64,000 nucleotides of DNA, from contig CP103026.1 in assembly GCA_024752435.1 (NCBI GenBank), forward strand, positions 992,001 to 1,056,000. The letters run 5' to 3'. The stretch comes from Allantophomopsis cytisporea (taxonomy: Eukaryota > Ascomycota > Leotiomycetes > Phacidiales > Phacidiaceae). The notes below the pieces were generated by a model. The model searched no databases. It was not told where the DNA came from and saw nothing but the letters and a program-made list of their open reading frames with translations. Numbering within the stretch: position 1 is the stretch's first letter; each line of letters starts with the position of its first letter. A program made the position numbers and the translations under genes. Shown piece by piece: positions 22,501 through 35,000 of this stretch.

Positions 22501-22820
22501 ATAGGATCTTCTAGCCGAGCCCCAAAGTACGCTGAAGGCAGTTATGGCGATGGCACTGAGAGTCGCATACACAGTCTCGTAAATCCATCGTGTGCTGCTA
22601 TGTGTGGATGTATCCTGCACAAGGTTAGTCACGCAAAAATATTTCATGGTAGGGCACTTGCCTCTTGAGAATTGTTAGACGTGTAAGTGCTCATTTTCTC
22701 TTGGTCTGGTTTTGCAACCGCTATGGTGGAGGTCTGTTCGAAATCCTCAAACTTGCGCTTCGGGGACCGTGGTGCCTGGCTTCGGGATTGGGATCTGACC
22801 ATGCACTCCGAAGAGTCCAT
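19591..22820 (-). CDS. Ulp1-family SUMO protease (C48 peptidase)
   Basis: Three exons, 22820-22662, 22614-22497 and 22442-19591, give 1042 residues. The C-terminal ~220 residues hold the C48 fold, with the catalytic set His928 (ASHWTM), Asp945 (YLDSFGG), Gln985 (AIQTNGYDCG) and Cys991. Enzymes of this family mature SUMO and remove it from targets. A charged Ala/Glu/Lys coiled coil precedes the domain, near SKKRREEKAAAEAEARRL. The long middle is Ser/Thr-rich and probably disordered. Residues 63-87 (WIYETVYATLSAIAITAFSV onward) are hydrophobic enough to be a membrane segment, which is unusual. Intron 1 uses a GC donor (AG|GCAAGT). Intron 2 is 54 bases, a multiple of three without a stop. The start 22820 gives a Lys/Arg-rich PRSPKRKFED stretch resembling a nuclear signal. 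Fungal Ulp1 is nuclear-pore-associated by family knowledge. Confidence 0.88.
22615..22661 (-). other. GC-AG intron in the SUMO protease gene
   Basis: The exon ends AG, followed by GCAAGT, and the 47-base intron ends in a CTAAC branch and TTGTGCAG. Exon lengths on both sides keep the frame (159 bases, then GAT ACA TCC). I see no nearby GT donor that would keep the frame. The match to the known GC-AG consensus AG|GCAAGT is exact. Confidence 0.75.
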
Positions 22821-24039
22821 GGCTACTGAGCCCAGCGGGCGAAGGTGTTGATCTCTATGAGAGAGATTGTATGTGATCGCGAGTTTGTATATTGGCTGTA
22901 AGGAACGCGAGAATCTTTATTGTTGTTTGTGTGGATCTGCATGGAGCAGCTGTGAAAGGCAATAGACAAATGTGAAGTCTGGTTTTCCCTTCCTTGATGG
23001 TATATCTGTATTGAGCACACGGCGTGATGAACAAGGTGATGTCTGAATGGTGTTGTGAAAGTGTTGCGAGATTGGTGAGGTACGGTGTGGTTGAGGAGGA
23101 AAGTGCTGGTGAAAGAGAAGAGAGCTCGGCTCTGGCCGTAGGAGCAACTCAACCTGTACGATGGCAAGCGGTGGGTGGTGCGGCTCTTCAACTCTAAAAA
23201 TCGTGGCAGGATTGCGGTACCCCACGGCAGAATATGAGCAATGCTGCTCAAAGTGGTAACGAGCTGTACGCAATATAGCGCCGTGCTTCATTATTTCGCC
23301 CTTGTCAACAAAGCCCGTTCACATCAAATTCATCCACGGAGTACTCCTCAGTACTCTCGCAATATCATTAATGTACGGATATCCTCCTCATCTCTTGTTT
23401 CCCTTCATAGCCGGAACATTCTGAGACCCTTTCAAACCCTCACTCATGACTCTGAAAAGTCTATTATTAGGTACTATTCATGATACCTTGTCTTTAAAAC
23501 AATGGTCAATGTTGGCGAAGAAGATACACAGGCGACATTCCATATCCCATAATGGAACACTCGAAAGGCATCTGACCTGCCATAAATATATGCCTTTACG
23601 TAGCTATAGCCCCAGACAGCTATCTGTTTCTAGCGAAGTGTATCTCTGTGGATTATTGTGAGGGGTTCAAGGGGCTCAAAAGGTACTTTACTATGTTGAT
23701 GTTATCAATCATTCATTCACAACACGAGACTTGAGTGTTTCGTCATGAGAATCCGGCAGATAGCAACAAGAATGCAGATAAGATCATTAAAGTCAGTTCT
23801 AGTTGTAGTGACAAATAAAAAGCGTTCACTCAGATGGTGTACCTATTTATATACGTACGTATACAAGCGAGTCTTCCAAGCTACTTTTACACTCTTGAAA
23901 AGTCTGTGACCAAAGAAAACCAAATCTATTTGAGAAGATGGTGTATCACCATCCGAAATCTTTCGTGTATTTGAGGTAGTTAAGACAAGCGAGTCAATTA
24001 CTGGAATTCAATGAGTGTTACATTTCTTTCCTACACCCA
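22821..24039. other. Intergenic region between SUMO protease and TilS genes
   Basis: 1.2 kb upstream of the SUMO protease start and downstream of the TilS stop (both minus). Two overlapping minus-strand frames (22823-23291) lie directly upstream of the start and are Ser/His/Thr-rich; they are most simply 5' leader. Nothing else is recognisable. Confidence 0.5.
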
Positions 24040-26145
24040 CTACTGAGCAAAATCTGTGACCTCCTTTTCCAGAGCTTCTGGATAGGCATGTGGTAGCAAG
24101 CTATATGGATTTCCTGGCCTGGAACGATGTCGAAGATATAGTCGCTTATAAAGAATTTTGTAGCTAATTCGTCCATCCTCGAAGAACATTGATTTCTTGT
24201 GTATACCAAGCGAGGGCAGAGCCACCACTTTGCTGTTCTTCCCGTTATTTTCGTCACTCATAACAATGGCTGGTAAAGTAAAGCGGGTAGCACCGCTGGC
24301 CTCCTTCGATAGACGGCGCTCCAATACTTTGCGTTCATTCGGATCCAGAATCGCACGAAACGACGCCACGTCTTCCTTTCTAAAGTCCCTCACATATAAT
24401 GAAGATGGCAAATCATGCCATATACGGATCCAATATCTCCCATCCCAGAGTTGCCATGCCGCTCGATTTGCGGCAGATGATACCCTAGATCGCGATATAA
24501 CCATGGACGGAAACTCCACCGCAGCTCTTTGTTTTTCGTTGATTGTCAATGGCTGCCGGCTAAGACTCCAGTAGCAATACGGATCCAGACCTTCAGGATC
24601 ATGCTTCTTCTTCTGCCAATGATGTAACTTAAGTCGCTGAAAAAAGACTCCGCCTGCTGTATATTTGATATTTACATTAGGAGGTGCCTCTTCGGGTATT
24701 GAATCACTTCCCCACAAGAGATCGTGGATGACGTCTAGTTTTCTTTTCGAGAACTTCTCCACTGGTGACACATGCTCAGCAAGACGATGCAGTGCTCGCA
24801 CTGCTGCATCAGAATAAAGCCAGTTGGATTCTAGAGTTTGTGGAAATCGAACGGACATCGTGCCAGTAGTGAGGTTCAAATCCATTATATGAAATGTGGA
24901 ATAGATGTCATCAGCTATCCTTTCCATCTCGCTATCCTGGGACTGCATTCTCGCCGTCCTTTGGAGAATACTGCCTTTTTGAATAGCTACTGGTAGAACG
25001 TGCTTTTCTATGATATGTCTAACGGCATTTCTTTTCGTGACCGTCTGGTCCTGGTTGGTGTGATCTTCGAACCAGGCAACAGAATATTCTTTGCAGGTTG
25101 TTCGCAGAGTCTTCTTGGAAAATTCCAAAAGCGGCCGAACGATTTTCACACCACCCTCTTCGAAATGACGACACTCGTGCGGAGCTTTTAGCTGGGGTCT
25201 CTGCAAGACCTCTTGACTTGAAATTTGGGAATGAAGCCCTCTTTTGGCGGATCCTTTTTTACTTCGGATAGAGCGGCTAATGTCACGGCCGTTCGAGTCG
25301 AGGCTCGCTTTTAATGTAGGTAGGGAGACTTCTCTATCTTCAAGAGCATCATCCAAACTATCGTTAAGCAAGATATTTGAGTGCCTTTGATTCCAGCGGC
25401 CACTCTGGGACACTCCATATAAACCGAAGCATTCTGGGATATCACTGAGGGGTCTCATACCCAGCAGGCCAGATCTTCCATGCCCATTTGCTAGTCGCAT
25501 AAGAACCGTCTCATACTGGTCGTCTGCATGGTGAGCCGTACATAGAGATCGGATTCCGCGCTGTGCACAGGCTTTCCCAAGGATCTGGTAGCGGAGTACT
25601 CTTGCTGAGGTCTCAAAATTCGAAAGATCCGACGGCTTTTCAGCATTTGGCCATTTAATCTTCAAGACACTTGTTGGAATTCCTAAAGCAAATTAACATA
25701 TTCCAAGCCACAATCCAAAGCTATCCCATATTTACCTAAGTTCGACACTGAGCGCTTCACAGCCTCGGCCTCAAGCTCACTACCTATTCGCGCTCCATGA
25801 TCAACGACAAACGCGTGGAATTTGTATCCACTCTTAGGCAATTTCGAGCACAGTGCTGCCAACGCCATGGAATCAACACCACCGCTTATAGCCAAGCCTG
25901 TAAAATATAAGAACATTTTCGGTTATAACTTCAATGAGTGTCTTACCTATTGTCTCGTAATGTACCTGTCTGGTGCTCTTTCCATAACGTCCACGGTAGC
26001 AAAGTGCGCTCACCAATCTACTTTCAAAAAGTTGTTTGGAAACCAGACGAGGTTGCTTGAGGGGGATCCGTGATGGCAATATCTTCACTGAGGTTTGCAG
26101 GCCCCCTTTCCATGCCGTCCATATCTGGGAACGTGGTGGCTTCAT
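24040..26145 (-). CDS. tRNA(Ile)-lysidine synthase, TilS/MesJ type, probably mitochondrial
   Basis: Three exons, 26145-25947, 25897-25736 and 25682-24040, give 667 residues. Splicing restores the PP-loop SGGVDS at residues 71-76. It is followed by VVDHG and, later, the TAHHADDQ and ANGHGRSGLLGM motifs that define TilS rather than other PP-loop enzymes. TilS joins lysine to C34 of the CAU-anticodon tRNA so that it reads AUA as isoleucine. Filamentous-fungal mitochondria decode AUA as Ile, so a nuclear gene with mitochondrial targeting makes sense. The N-terminus (MKPPRSQIWTAWKGG, many Lys/Arg, few acidic residues to about 60) fits a presequence. The long C-terminal half is weakly conserved in this family. 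The gene shares a 433-base divergent promoter with a mitochondrial carrier. Confidence 0.88.
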
Positions 26146-26578
26146 TATGATCGCATCGTCAATTTGCGGTGATAATCAGCGTCTTTGCTGAAGTTTGGAA
26201 AAGTAGATACAGCCGGCGGAACTATTGTTGCTGCTTTTGTGGCAATACTTTCGATCAAAAATTGCCGCGGAGGTCGTTGCACTTCCAAACGTCTATCTGA
26301 CCATTGCAGGCTGAATTGTGATATGTGAGACAAGTTTATAAATGTACAATTGAACGTTTCTGAAGATATATTATTAATATAACATATATATGTCATTGTG
26401 TATCGGCACAATAAAAAGTCAACCGCCGACGATTATTTCTCAGGCGTACACGAGCTTCAACACCGTCATCGGAGGCACCATGTCCATCAACAAATAATCA
26501 CTTTTATAAGGCTTCGGCCTCATTTACCCCCTCTCTTTCAAACTTCTAAACCCCATTGACGCTTTACATCCCCCCATT
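26146..26578. promoter_or_regulatory. Divergent promoter between TilS and SAM carrier genes
   Basis: 433 bases between start codons at 26145 (minus) and 26579 (plus). I see no gene in it. It has an AT-rich core around 26335-26400 and a C/T-rich block right before the carrier start. Both products are predicted to be mitochondrial. Confidence 0.55.
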
Positions 26579-27460
26579 ATGACGTCAACGACTACCAAAA
26601 CATCCGCGCCATTCACTTCAGCACTTCTCGCCGGAGGCCTAGCTGGGACTACGGTTGACCTCTCCCTCTTCCCATTAGACACGCTCAAGACTCGACTTCA
26701 ATCTAGTAATGGCTTCCTTGCATCTGGCGGCTTCACAGGTATCTATCGTGGAGTAGGATCCGCCATCATCGGAAGCGCTCCTGGCGCAGCACTCTTCTTT
26801 GTTACATACGAATCCACGAAGAACTTCCTTGCTCAACGGAGAGTCGCACGCAAAACACTCGAGGGGAACGCTGGTACAAAGGGAGATGAGGGTACGCTGG
26901 CAGTTGAACACATGCTTTCAGCAAGTTTAGGAGAGGTCGCAGCTTGTGCGGTGCGAGTGCCTACGGAGGTTGTGAAGCAGAGAGCGCAGGCTGGTCAACA
27001 CAGCTCATCTTTGCTCGCACTACGACATATTCTCTCACAGCGTAGCGTTGTTGGGCTTGGAGGTGTATGGATGGAAATGTACAGGGGTTGGTCCGTGACT
27101 GTGATGCGCGAGGTTCCATTCACCGTTATTCAGTTCCCGCTGTGGGAGGGCATGAAGGAATGGCGACGAAGAACGAGCGGAAGGGATACTATCAGTGCCA
27201 TTGAGAGTGGTCTATTTGGGTCTTTAGCAGGAGCTGTGGCCGCTGGGATCACAACGCCACTAGACGTGCTCAAGACAAGAATGATGTTGGCCACAGAAAA
27301 GACAGCCATGGTCCCCTTGTTGAAGGACATATTAAGAACGAGTGGACCGCGTGCCTTTTTCGCTGGAATCGGACCCAGAGTGCTTTGGATTAGCGCAGGA
27401 GGTGCAATTTTCTTAGGAAGTTACCAATGGGCTTACAATGCCTTGGAAGTGGGTCTTTGA
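26579..27460 (+). CDS. Mitochondrial S-adenosylmethionine carrier (SAM5/PET8 type)
   Basis: An intronless 293-residue protein from ATG 26579. It has the three tandem carrier repeats with signatures PLDTLKTRLQ, VPTEVVKQRAQ and PLDVLKTRMM, each followed by a glycine-rich second helix. GFLASGGFTGIYRGVGSA and GSAPGAALFFVTYE closely resemble the SAM carrier subfamily (yeast Pet8/Sam5), which imports S-adenosylmethionine and exports S-adenosylhomocysteine across the inner membrane. The length of about 290 residues is usual. The start is the first ATG, 25 residues before the first PX(D/E)XX(K/R) motif. It converges with the WDR48 gene, whose stop is 170 bases away. Confidence 0.9.
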   Translation: MTSTTTKTSAPFTSALLAGGLAGTTVDLSLFPLDTLKTRLQSSNGFLASGGFTGIYRGVGSAIIGSAPGAALFFVTYESTKNFLAQRRVARKTLEGNAGTKGDEGTLAVEHMLSASLGEVAACAVRVPTEVVKQRAQAGQHSSSLLALRHILSQRSVVGLGGVWMEMYRGWSVTVMREVPFTVIQFPLWEGMKEWRRRTSGRDTISAIESGLFGSLAGAVAAGITTPLDVLKTRMMLATEKTAMVPLLKDILRTSGPRAFFAGIGPRVLWISAGGAIFLGSYQWAYNALEVGL

Positions 27461-27630
27461 TATGGTCCCACGTAGATTTGTACAATTGGCACGGCATGGT
27501 TTTGGAGTTGATGACATTAGGCAAATAAACGGTATTAGAGTTTCTGAGCTAGGCCTCAAGAGCATATACACGAAAACAGATGAAGATAAGAACCATATGT
27601 ACAGCTGATATTAGTTTACTCTCCTTCCAA

Positions 27631-30600
27631 CTATGGCCCTGTTGTAGTGCTAGCCATTGTAGTGGCTGGCTGTCTGATAGGCAGTAACGCATTTGCAGCC
27701 TCTTCTGGAGTTCTTTCGTACGCAATTGGTTTCCGTCCATTACTCTTGTAATATAGCATCACATCTGCTCCTCCTTTCCAGACGTGAGCACGGAGGGTTG
27801 CTAGGCTCATGGTAACAGGTAGACGCTGAAATCGGTATCAGTTCAGAAACATTAGACGAGCACAGATATTGTACAAACCTGATCATAACAATACAACTCC
27901 AGATATTCCTCCGGTTTCAGAGCATTCGGATCAGGGCTTTCTGGCGCTGCCTCGATCCGTTCTGCAACGTATGTGAGTATTTTCTTCACTCTCAGCATCC
28001 TATTTGCGTTGAGCCTCGAGTTGCTGGAAAGAAGTCAGCTGATGATGATATGTAAATTCACTCTTCTCCATTACTTACCCATCGGCACCTGCAATGCTCG
28101 GCAAGAGATCCTTCCAAGGTTGGAGCACAAATGACACCTTCACAGGATCTTTGTTAGGTATCCTATTCTATGATGTTTTTAGCCTAAGCACTACTGATGC
28201 TTCTGGAAGAACACTCACTCTCAGTAGCAAATCACCGAGCCACATTGGGGCTACCTGTGCGATCTGGTCGACGTCTTCGCCTACTGTAGCAACAGTACCT
28301 CTGTACAGATCTGCACTGCCTCCCGATGTTTCTTCTTGAATAATGACTGTTGTCATTGGAGGTGGTTTGAGCACAGGTGTCTCGTTCGGAAGGCTAGGCG
28401 TGATGAGACTCTCGATAGGTTGATTAAGATTCTCTAACAACATCTTTTCATACTCGCTGTGAACGGTTTGTACAATACCATTGAGATTGTCATCAATCTC
28501 CTTCTCTTTCGTATCTGAGTCCTCGGAATCCTCAGCTTTCTCGTCGACAATCACCGGCTTCTCAACATTTGTTGAGGGCGATCGTCCAAGCTTCTTGCCT
28601 CCGAACGACATGCCCATTCGGAATTTCTTGCCGAACAGACCCGTCTCTTTCCCATTATTCTCTTTATCTGCATCAGTTGGTGACTTTGGAGGCTTTTCAT
28701 CAGAACTTTCGCCTGGGGTGGCAACTGGTTTTCCGTTCGCTTCTGATACAGCAGAAACAGGAGCATTTGAAAAATAATCGCCAGATTTGTCGGCCGAGCC
28801 ACGGCTTAATTGAGAGGTTCTCTTCCCAAGCGGACCACCATCTTCAGGCACTCCTGGCAGATGAGTTATAGCTGCAGGAGTGGCCACGCCAATTCCCATA
28901 CCTGGTGTCATGGCAGATATATAGTTTCCATTGGCCCTGGGGGTCTGCGATGCGGATAAAGCCGAGTCGTGCCAGGAGCTCATCTCTGAGGGAGGTATTT
29001 GTATCGAAAGTGGCGCTCCTGGCTGCCGAGCTACTTTTTCCCTATTCTCATTCAGTACCTTACGATAGGCTTCATCTTTCTTGATCATCTCGTCAATAAA
29101 TTTAGAGAATATATATCTCAAAATCCATTTTCCAAGGTTGACTTTGAAGCACGTTAGCAAAGTTACCACTTGCTTTAAAGGGTTGTGAACATACTTCGCT
29201 GATCTTCCCGGAATTCGATAGACTCCTCTACGTCAAGCTCATCTGCATACATCTCTGCATCGAAACAATTGTACTCTTCGAGCACAACGGCTAACCTTCC
29301 AGTCCGCGTATCAACTGAACACCATGGTGCTACAGCCTCCATAGTATTGACTTCTGGCTCAACGTCTTCAAGATGACGCTTCCCAAAGGATTGAACAGCG
29401 ACGCACTAGAAAGTCAGCTTAAGACAAGGGGTGCATTGATGTACTATTAGAACACACCTTGAGCAGATCCCATAAAACAACATCTCCGGCTGTATCGAGA
29501 GTAAGTACTCTTCTTCTATCATTAAGTAGCTTGTGCTTCACCAATCCATGTTGGCCTTCAATTGTCTCTTCAGGAAGAGTCTGAATTGGCTCAATGACTC
29601 CAATTTCTGAGTCCAAAATCTGGTCCGAAGGAATTCTTACACTTGCTGTAGAGTTGAGTGGGACACCCTCTGCATCACGAGCTGGGAAGCTTGCAGTGTT
29701 AGAGATTTTGAGAATTGAGCGCAAAGGTATATCTTTCTTCACCCCCTCGGGCTTTGTTGGAGGCGAAATCTGGCTTGGCCGTGACGCAGCACTCGAAGCA
29801 CGATGGTTCCTGAAAGCTTCGGGAAGTCGTACGTCGACACCCGTATCGATGTTCGCCCAACGATTGATCGATGAACTTGAAGTTGCAGTCCAGATGTGAT
29901 TCCCACGCGCGATGACTTTACTGACTCCCTCATGCTCCTGCGCCACAGCTATGGACAATCCGTCATCCATCTCACCTAAAGTACCCCGAACATCGGTTTT
30001 GACAACCAGACCAGAACGATCACTGGAGTAAAACACACCCAGCTGAGGATCTTCGGAATAGAGAGACCAGACACTATCATTGTGCATAGTCAATGTATGC
30101 ATACATCTTCCAGCAGTAACACTCCACACCTTGACTGTTTGATCAGAACTGGCAGTCATAATTGTGTCTCCAGTCTCATTGATCAGAATATCCCTGATGT
30201 TGTCTGTGTGTCCAACGAATTTTGTAATGCGCTTGCCGGAGTTTGGGTCCCACAATCGCACAATGCTTTCAGGACCACCACTAGCAAGTATATTCCTTCC
30301 AACATTCAACGCATAAATAGAGCCCTTGTCACTTTTTTCATCGTCGCCCACAGCAATCTCTAGCCTCTTTCCAGCTCCGTTGATGTCCCACATACATATT
30401 TTTCGATCAAGTCCTCCTGATGCAACCCAATCGGCCTGTGGTCCAGGTGATGCCACGCACTTAACATAGTCGGCATGTTGACCGATTGTGACCGGAGACT
30501 GATGGTCATTCGCAAGAGGTCGCCAAACTTTAACGGTTAAATCAGAAGACGCCGATACCAGAGCTGTATTTTTCTGGGCCAATACAATGTCGTTAACCCA

Positions 30601-31052
30601 GTGCGTATGAGCTTGTGCTTGTGTTCGAAATTGCGTAGTACTGGGGGTCATCGATTTCTGCTCGGGAGGGATGTCGTCGGGATCCGCGAATGGATCATCA
30701 TTTGTAGTATCATCTTTGAAATCGATATTGAGGTCCCACGCGCAGATGGCGCCATCGCGTCCTCCGGTATACCTATTTCATGGTCAAGGGTCAGCCGTGG
30801 TCCATCACTCAGCTTCATCTGTTTATAACGAGCGCAGGAGTGCGTAGAAGCCTACAATATGGACTGGTCACTATCAACTGCTAGACCGTTGACTCCTAAT
30901 CGATGTCCTCCAGGAGAGTTCGCAAGGGGAAGGACTACACAATGTAGATGTTAGCGGCATGTCTTCGAGAAAAACGTCGTGGGTATCGTTTTGCGGGGTC
31001 TAGCGCAAGATGACGAACCATAGCTGATTCTTTGGCGGGCTTTCTTTGCCAT
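27631..31052 (-). CDS. WDR48/Duf1-type WD40 protein, deubiquitinase cofactor
   Basis: Eight exons: 31052-31019, 30934-30856, 30772-29458, 29405-29195, 29141-28219, 28167-28079, 28023-27879 and 27825-27631. They join in phase to 996 residues. It begins MAKKARQRISYVLPLANSPG, as WDR48 proteins do. WD40 repeats follow with GGRDGAICAWD, SASSDLTVKVW, SGGLDRKICMWD and TASSDQTVKVW. After a Ser/Pro-rich insert, the C-terminal WDR48 domain includes INLGKW and KVSFVLQPW. In animals WDR48 (UAF1) activates USP1, USP12 and USP46; fungal relatives are Duf1 and Bun107. Which protease it partners here is not visible. One acceptor (28168-28169) was chosen by homology to give NRIPNKDPVKV, since its branch site is weak. 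The stop falls 170 bases from the stop of the SAM carrier gene. Confidence 0.88.
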
Positions 31053-32089
31053 CTCCGCCAGAGGAAAGCACGGATGCGAGACTACGGATGAGTAACGGTG
31101 GTTGATAGAATGATTACACAGTAGCTAGGAGTGGTGGGTCGAGACAATGAGTGAGTTAAGGATATGAGGATGCAAGGTGAAGTGAACTGTCGATGTTGTG
31201 TAGACTTGTGAGTGTTGCGCGCCAACTACAAGTCCAGGAACATGGTTTACTGCTGGGTGCTGCTGTTACCTTAAGGTTATGTATACATGAACGTACCTAG
31301 GCAGGTAAGGTAAGGTAAGGTAAGGTAAGGCAAGCTACGTGACTTTATGTACATATGTGGTAAGTACCTAGGTAGGTACAGGTAGGTTAACTTGGGTGGT
31401 GATGCAGTCGTAAATTAGCCCGCAGTTAGTTAATGTAGTTCCCTCAGGTACCAAGGTACATATGCACATACGCCCATCAATTAGCCTTCCAGTACCGCGT
31501 GGCAGGTCGTAGCGATGTCAGAATGAAATGAGAAGCCGTCATACTGTGCTCAAGTGCTATATACCTACAACATTCTGTATCTTCAATGGTGATTCGTCCT
31601 TCACCTGGGGGAATTATACGGATACAATAATCATGGTTTCAAGAACAATATACGTCTTAATGACAAGAATGTCATTGAACACGCCGCTAGCTTTGCTCCA
31701 AATAATCGTACCGCGTTGAATAACACTAGGAAATGTCTCAACTCGGACATATGCCTACAATGAATGCTCATTTGCAGGTCACTGTTCGTTCATCAGGCGA
31801 GAGTAATCATCAAGACACGAGTTTGGCGACCTTGTATGCATGGGAATATTCATTTCGGCTCTACGAACAGAAGAATATTGAGACCTCTTCCACGAATTGT
31901 TTACATATCGGGAAGACGTCATGTATGTTGGCACTCGAAGACCCAAAGCTTGGAATGAACTCAAAATATAAATGCATTATTTTGATGTACTTTTGTGAAG
32001 AACAAAAAACATAACCTTTGCTATATCTAATAATATCCATCACGCCATTCCTTGTAGTCCACCAACGCCCATACTTACTCTTAAATACA
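31053..32089. other. Intergenic region with GGTAA repeats and CCTAGGTAGGTAC motifs
   Basis: 1.04 kb upstream of the WDR48 gene and downstream of the RPA190 stop. It holds a (GGTAA)n array at 31307-31330 and repeated CCTAGG/GGTAGGTAC motifs to about 31450. Short frames at 31.5-32.0 kb on both strands have no recognisable product. Confidence 0.55.
31307..31330. repeat. (GGTAA)n pentanucleotide repeat
   Basis: Four to five GGTAA units, the reverse complement of the CTTAC array at 2308-2335. It lies about 255 bases upstream of the WDR48 start codon. Confidence 0.85.
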
Positions 32090-35000
32090 TCATGCAGCTC
32101 CAGCGACAGGAACACTTGTCAAAACATCAAAAGCTCCAGTTCCAACCTTGCTTGTTCGGCCAATGACGATTCTTGCGCTGGGCGACCTGAGGTCATCCCA
32201 GTCACCATCCATTACAGCATCCCTGAGGAAGCCGACGGTTGTCTCGAACGACATCTTCAAGAATGGACTGACACTACCCTTGAGTCCATTACGGTTGAAT
32301 GGACTGAAACCACCGCCCCTGGTCATGTAATCTGCGATCAAGTTCAAATGACGGTTATCGACACTGATACCGTGACCACCAAAGACGCCAGATAATTCCT
32401 GAATAATAGTAGCCCGCGCAGCTTCGACACCGTAATGAGTCAGCATCGATGCAATGTCGTTGGTAGATATCTTGTTTGGATTGATGATGTCTCCATATGC
32501 TTGCATTGCCTTCAAGTTGACACCAGCAGTGTGTACAACAGGAACCTCTACCTCTTTGCCGAGTTCGAAATCCTTGACCTTATCGACAGTGTATGAACAT
32601 GCGTCAAGTCCAGAGATTTGTTGGATCAAGGAAGTATGTAAAGCTTCTTCAAGAATATTGAGCATCAGAAGCTTAGGGACATCTGCATCGTACTCAAGAG
32701 AGAGCTCACACCAATTACCACTCTCCTCGTCAAATCTAAATCTCGTCACGTCGGTATTCTTGGCCATGACTTGCTCTTCTCTGAACTCAGATGTAGCTTG
32801 ATTTTGTAGTTCGGTATCATCATCGATAACAGTTCTGGATGCTGGCTTGCGGGCACTATCTTCGTCATCGTCGTCATCTTCTTCAGGTGATGCTTCTCTT
32901 TGCATTTGAGCTTGGACTGCGTCGTCTTCCTCGTCATTAGCGGCATAGGAGACAGCCTCGGTGCGGTTGGACTTTTGCTTTGCGTTTGTGGCGTCGTCTT
33001 CACCATCATCGTCCTCATCATCATCACCACCCTCACGCTCCGCCTCTGGCCTAGATGATGCTTCCTCTACAACTCCAATCGACACGCCGATCTCAGGGAC
33101 GGCAGCTGTATTCGCGGCAGATTTGAGCTTCTTCTCACCCTTCTTTTTACCAAGGGCCTTGCGAGTCAGGTTCTGCAATCTCGGTACGAATTTGCGAGTG
33201 ATGGTATCTATTACATCAGTGATGGAAATTGCGTATGTCTCGGCATATTCATCTGCTGGGAAGAGCTGCAGCTTGACATCGTAGATCTTCGCCTGGGGAC
33301 GACCAACGCCAGATCCAATTCGTTCACTGACAGAAGCTTCATCAACGATCTCTGCCAAGGACAGCTTTGAGATGGCCTTGGCAAATTTCTTGCCTTCCAA
33401 CTCGCTCAATTCATCGTTGAGTCTCAAAGTCATTGATGGGGTTGAGATGTGGTTACTAGCAGTCATGACAATTTCACGAAGACGGGGAATACCCAGAGTA
33501 ACGTTCTTTGCCGAATGACCTGCCAAATGGAAGGTGTTCAATGTCATCTGGGTCGATGGCTCTCCAACGGACTGTCCAGCAACAATACCAACTGCTTCTC
33601 CTGGCTCAACGACAGATTTAAGATATTTGACGTTCAAAATCTTCTCCAAAATTTTCTTCTCTAATGGGAAACCAGATGCAGATTTGGTCTTGAGCAGCTT
33701 GTGTGGATCAGCCTTCAGATATCCTGACAACTGCTCATAGAACTTCTCTGAAGTTGCTGAAAGATATCTTCCTGGATGGTATTGAGATATGACGGGATCA
33801 TCTGCAGCCAATGGATTGCGCTTCGCAGCCTTGACAGTCTTCTTCATCATCTTGTCAAGATCCACATCCGTGCATGCGATAACATCAAGATCGGCTCCAA
33901 GTCTAAGCTGGGAGGCTTCCGAGTCGATATTCTCAAGCAAGAATTTAAAGTCAGTCAGATGCTTCTGCTTTGTAACATCGAGGCCGTCCTCTCCGTAGAT
34001 GAATTGTACCATGGAGCCATCCGAGTCTCGAACAGAAGTGTCATATTCAACCTTTAACCCCTCCATACCCTTAATAAGACAGCGCTGGAGGTACCCAGAT
34101 CTCGAGGTCTTGACAGCGGTATCAATCAAACCTTCTCTTCCAGCCATGGCGTGGAAATAGTATTCTTGAGGTCTAATACCAGTCAAGAAACGGTTTATGA
34201 TATAACCACCAGCACGAACATCTGTTTCGTATGGCTTAAAACACGGCAAAGATTTTCCGCTGACCATGATTGGGACACGACGACCTTCCAAGACCTGCTG
34301 TCCAAGGTTACAAGAAATCAAATTCGCGTTCACACCACTTCCCTTAGCACCAGACACAGTCATGGTCTGCATTTGGTTCTTAGGGAACTGCTTTACAAGT
34401 CCTTTGGGAAGGCAAGCGGCAGTAATGGCAGAAGAGAGCTGGCCAGACCGAGAGTTCATCATAAGATCCAACCCGTGCTGCTTCTTGTCATCTCTGAGAA
34501 CATCCTCCAAACGATTTCGTAGTTCCGGATCAGTCGATTTTGGATTACGATCCTCGAGTGTGACATATTTACTTGCAACTTCCAGACCAATCTTATGGGC
34601 ATCTTCAAGTTTTTGTCGTCGAAGTTCTTCACCCTCAGGTGTCAAACGGAGGTCGTCCATGCCACATGTGAATGCACGGATATGCAAGAACTTCGTCAAA
34701 AGTCGACCGAGGATACTGAGTAGCTTTCCTGCGACTGTAGGACCATATACTTCGTGCACTGAATGGATCAAGCCTCCCCCACTAGGTCCCAGTTGCGACT
34801 TATCAAGGATACCTGTAATGAAGTGTCCGTCTTTGAACAGAACAACACCTTCTTCGGATGTAGGGCCCCAGCGATCAGCGGGGACAGTCGTCTTGCTGGT
34901 CAGATTTATAGGCATGCAAGATGTCGGCACGATATTAGCCAGAACAGTCGAGATAACCTGCTTTCCAGTCCACATTGGTCGAGGCTTCATGATGGCAGGA

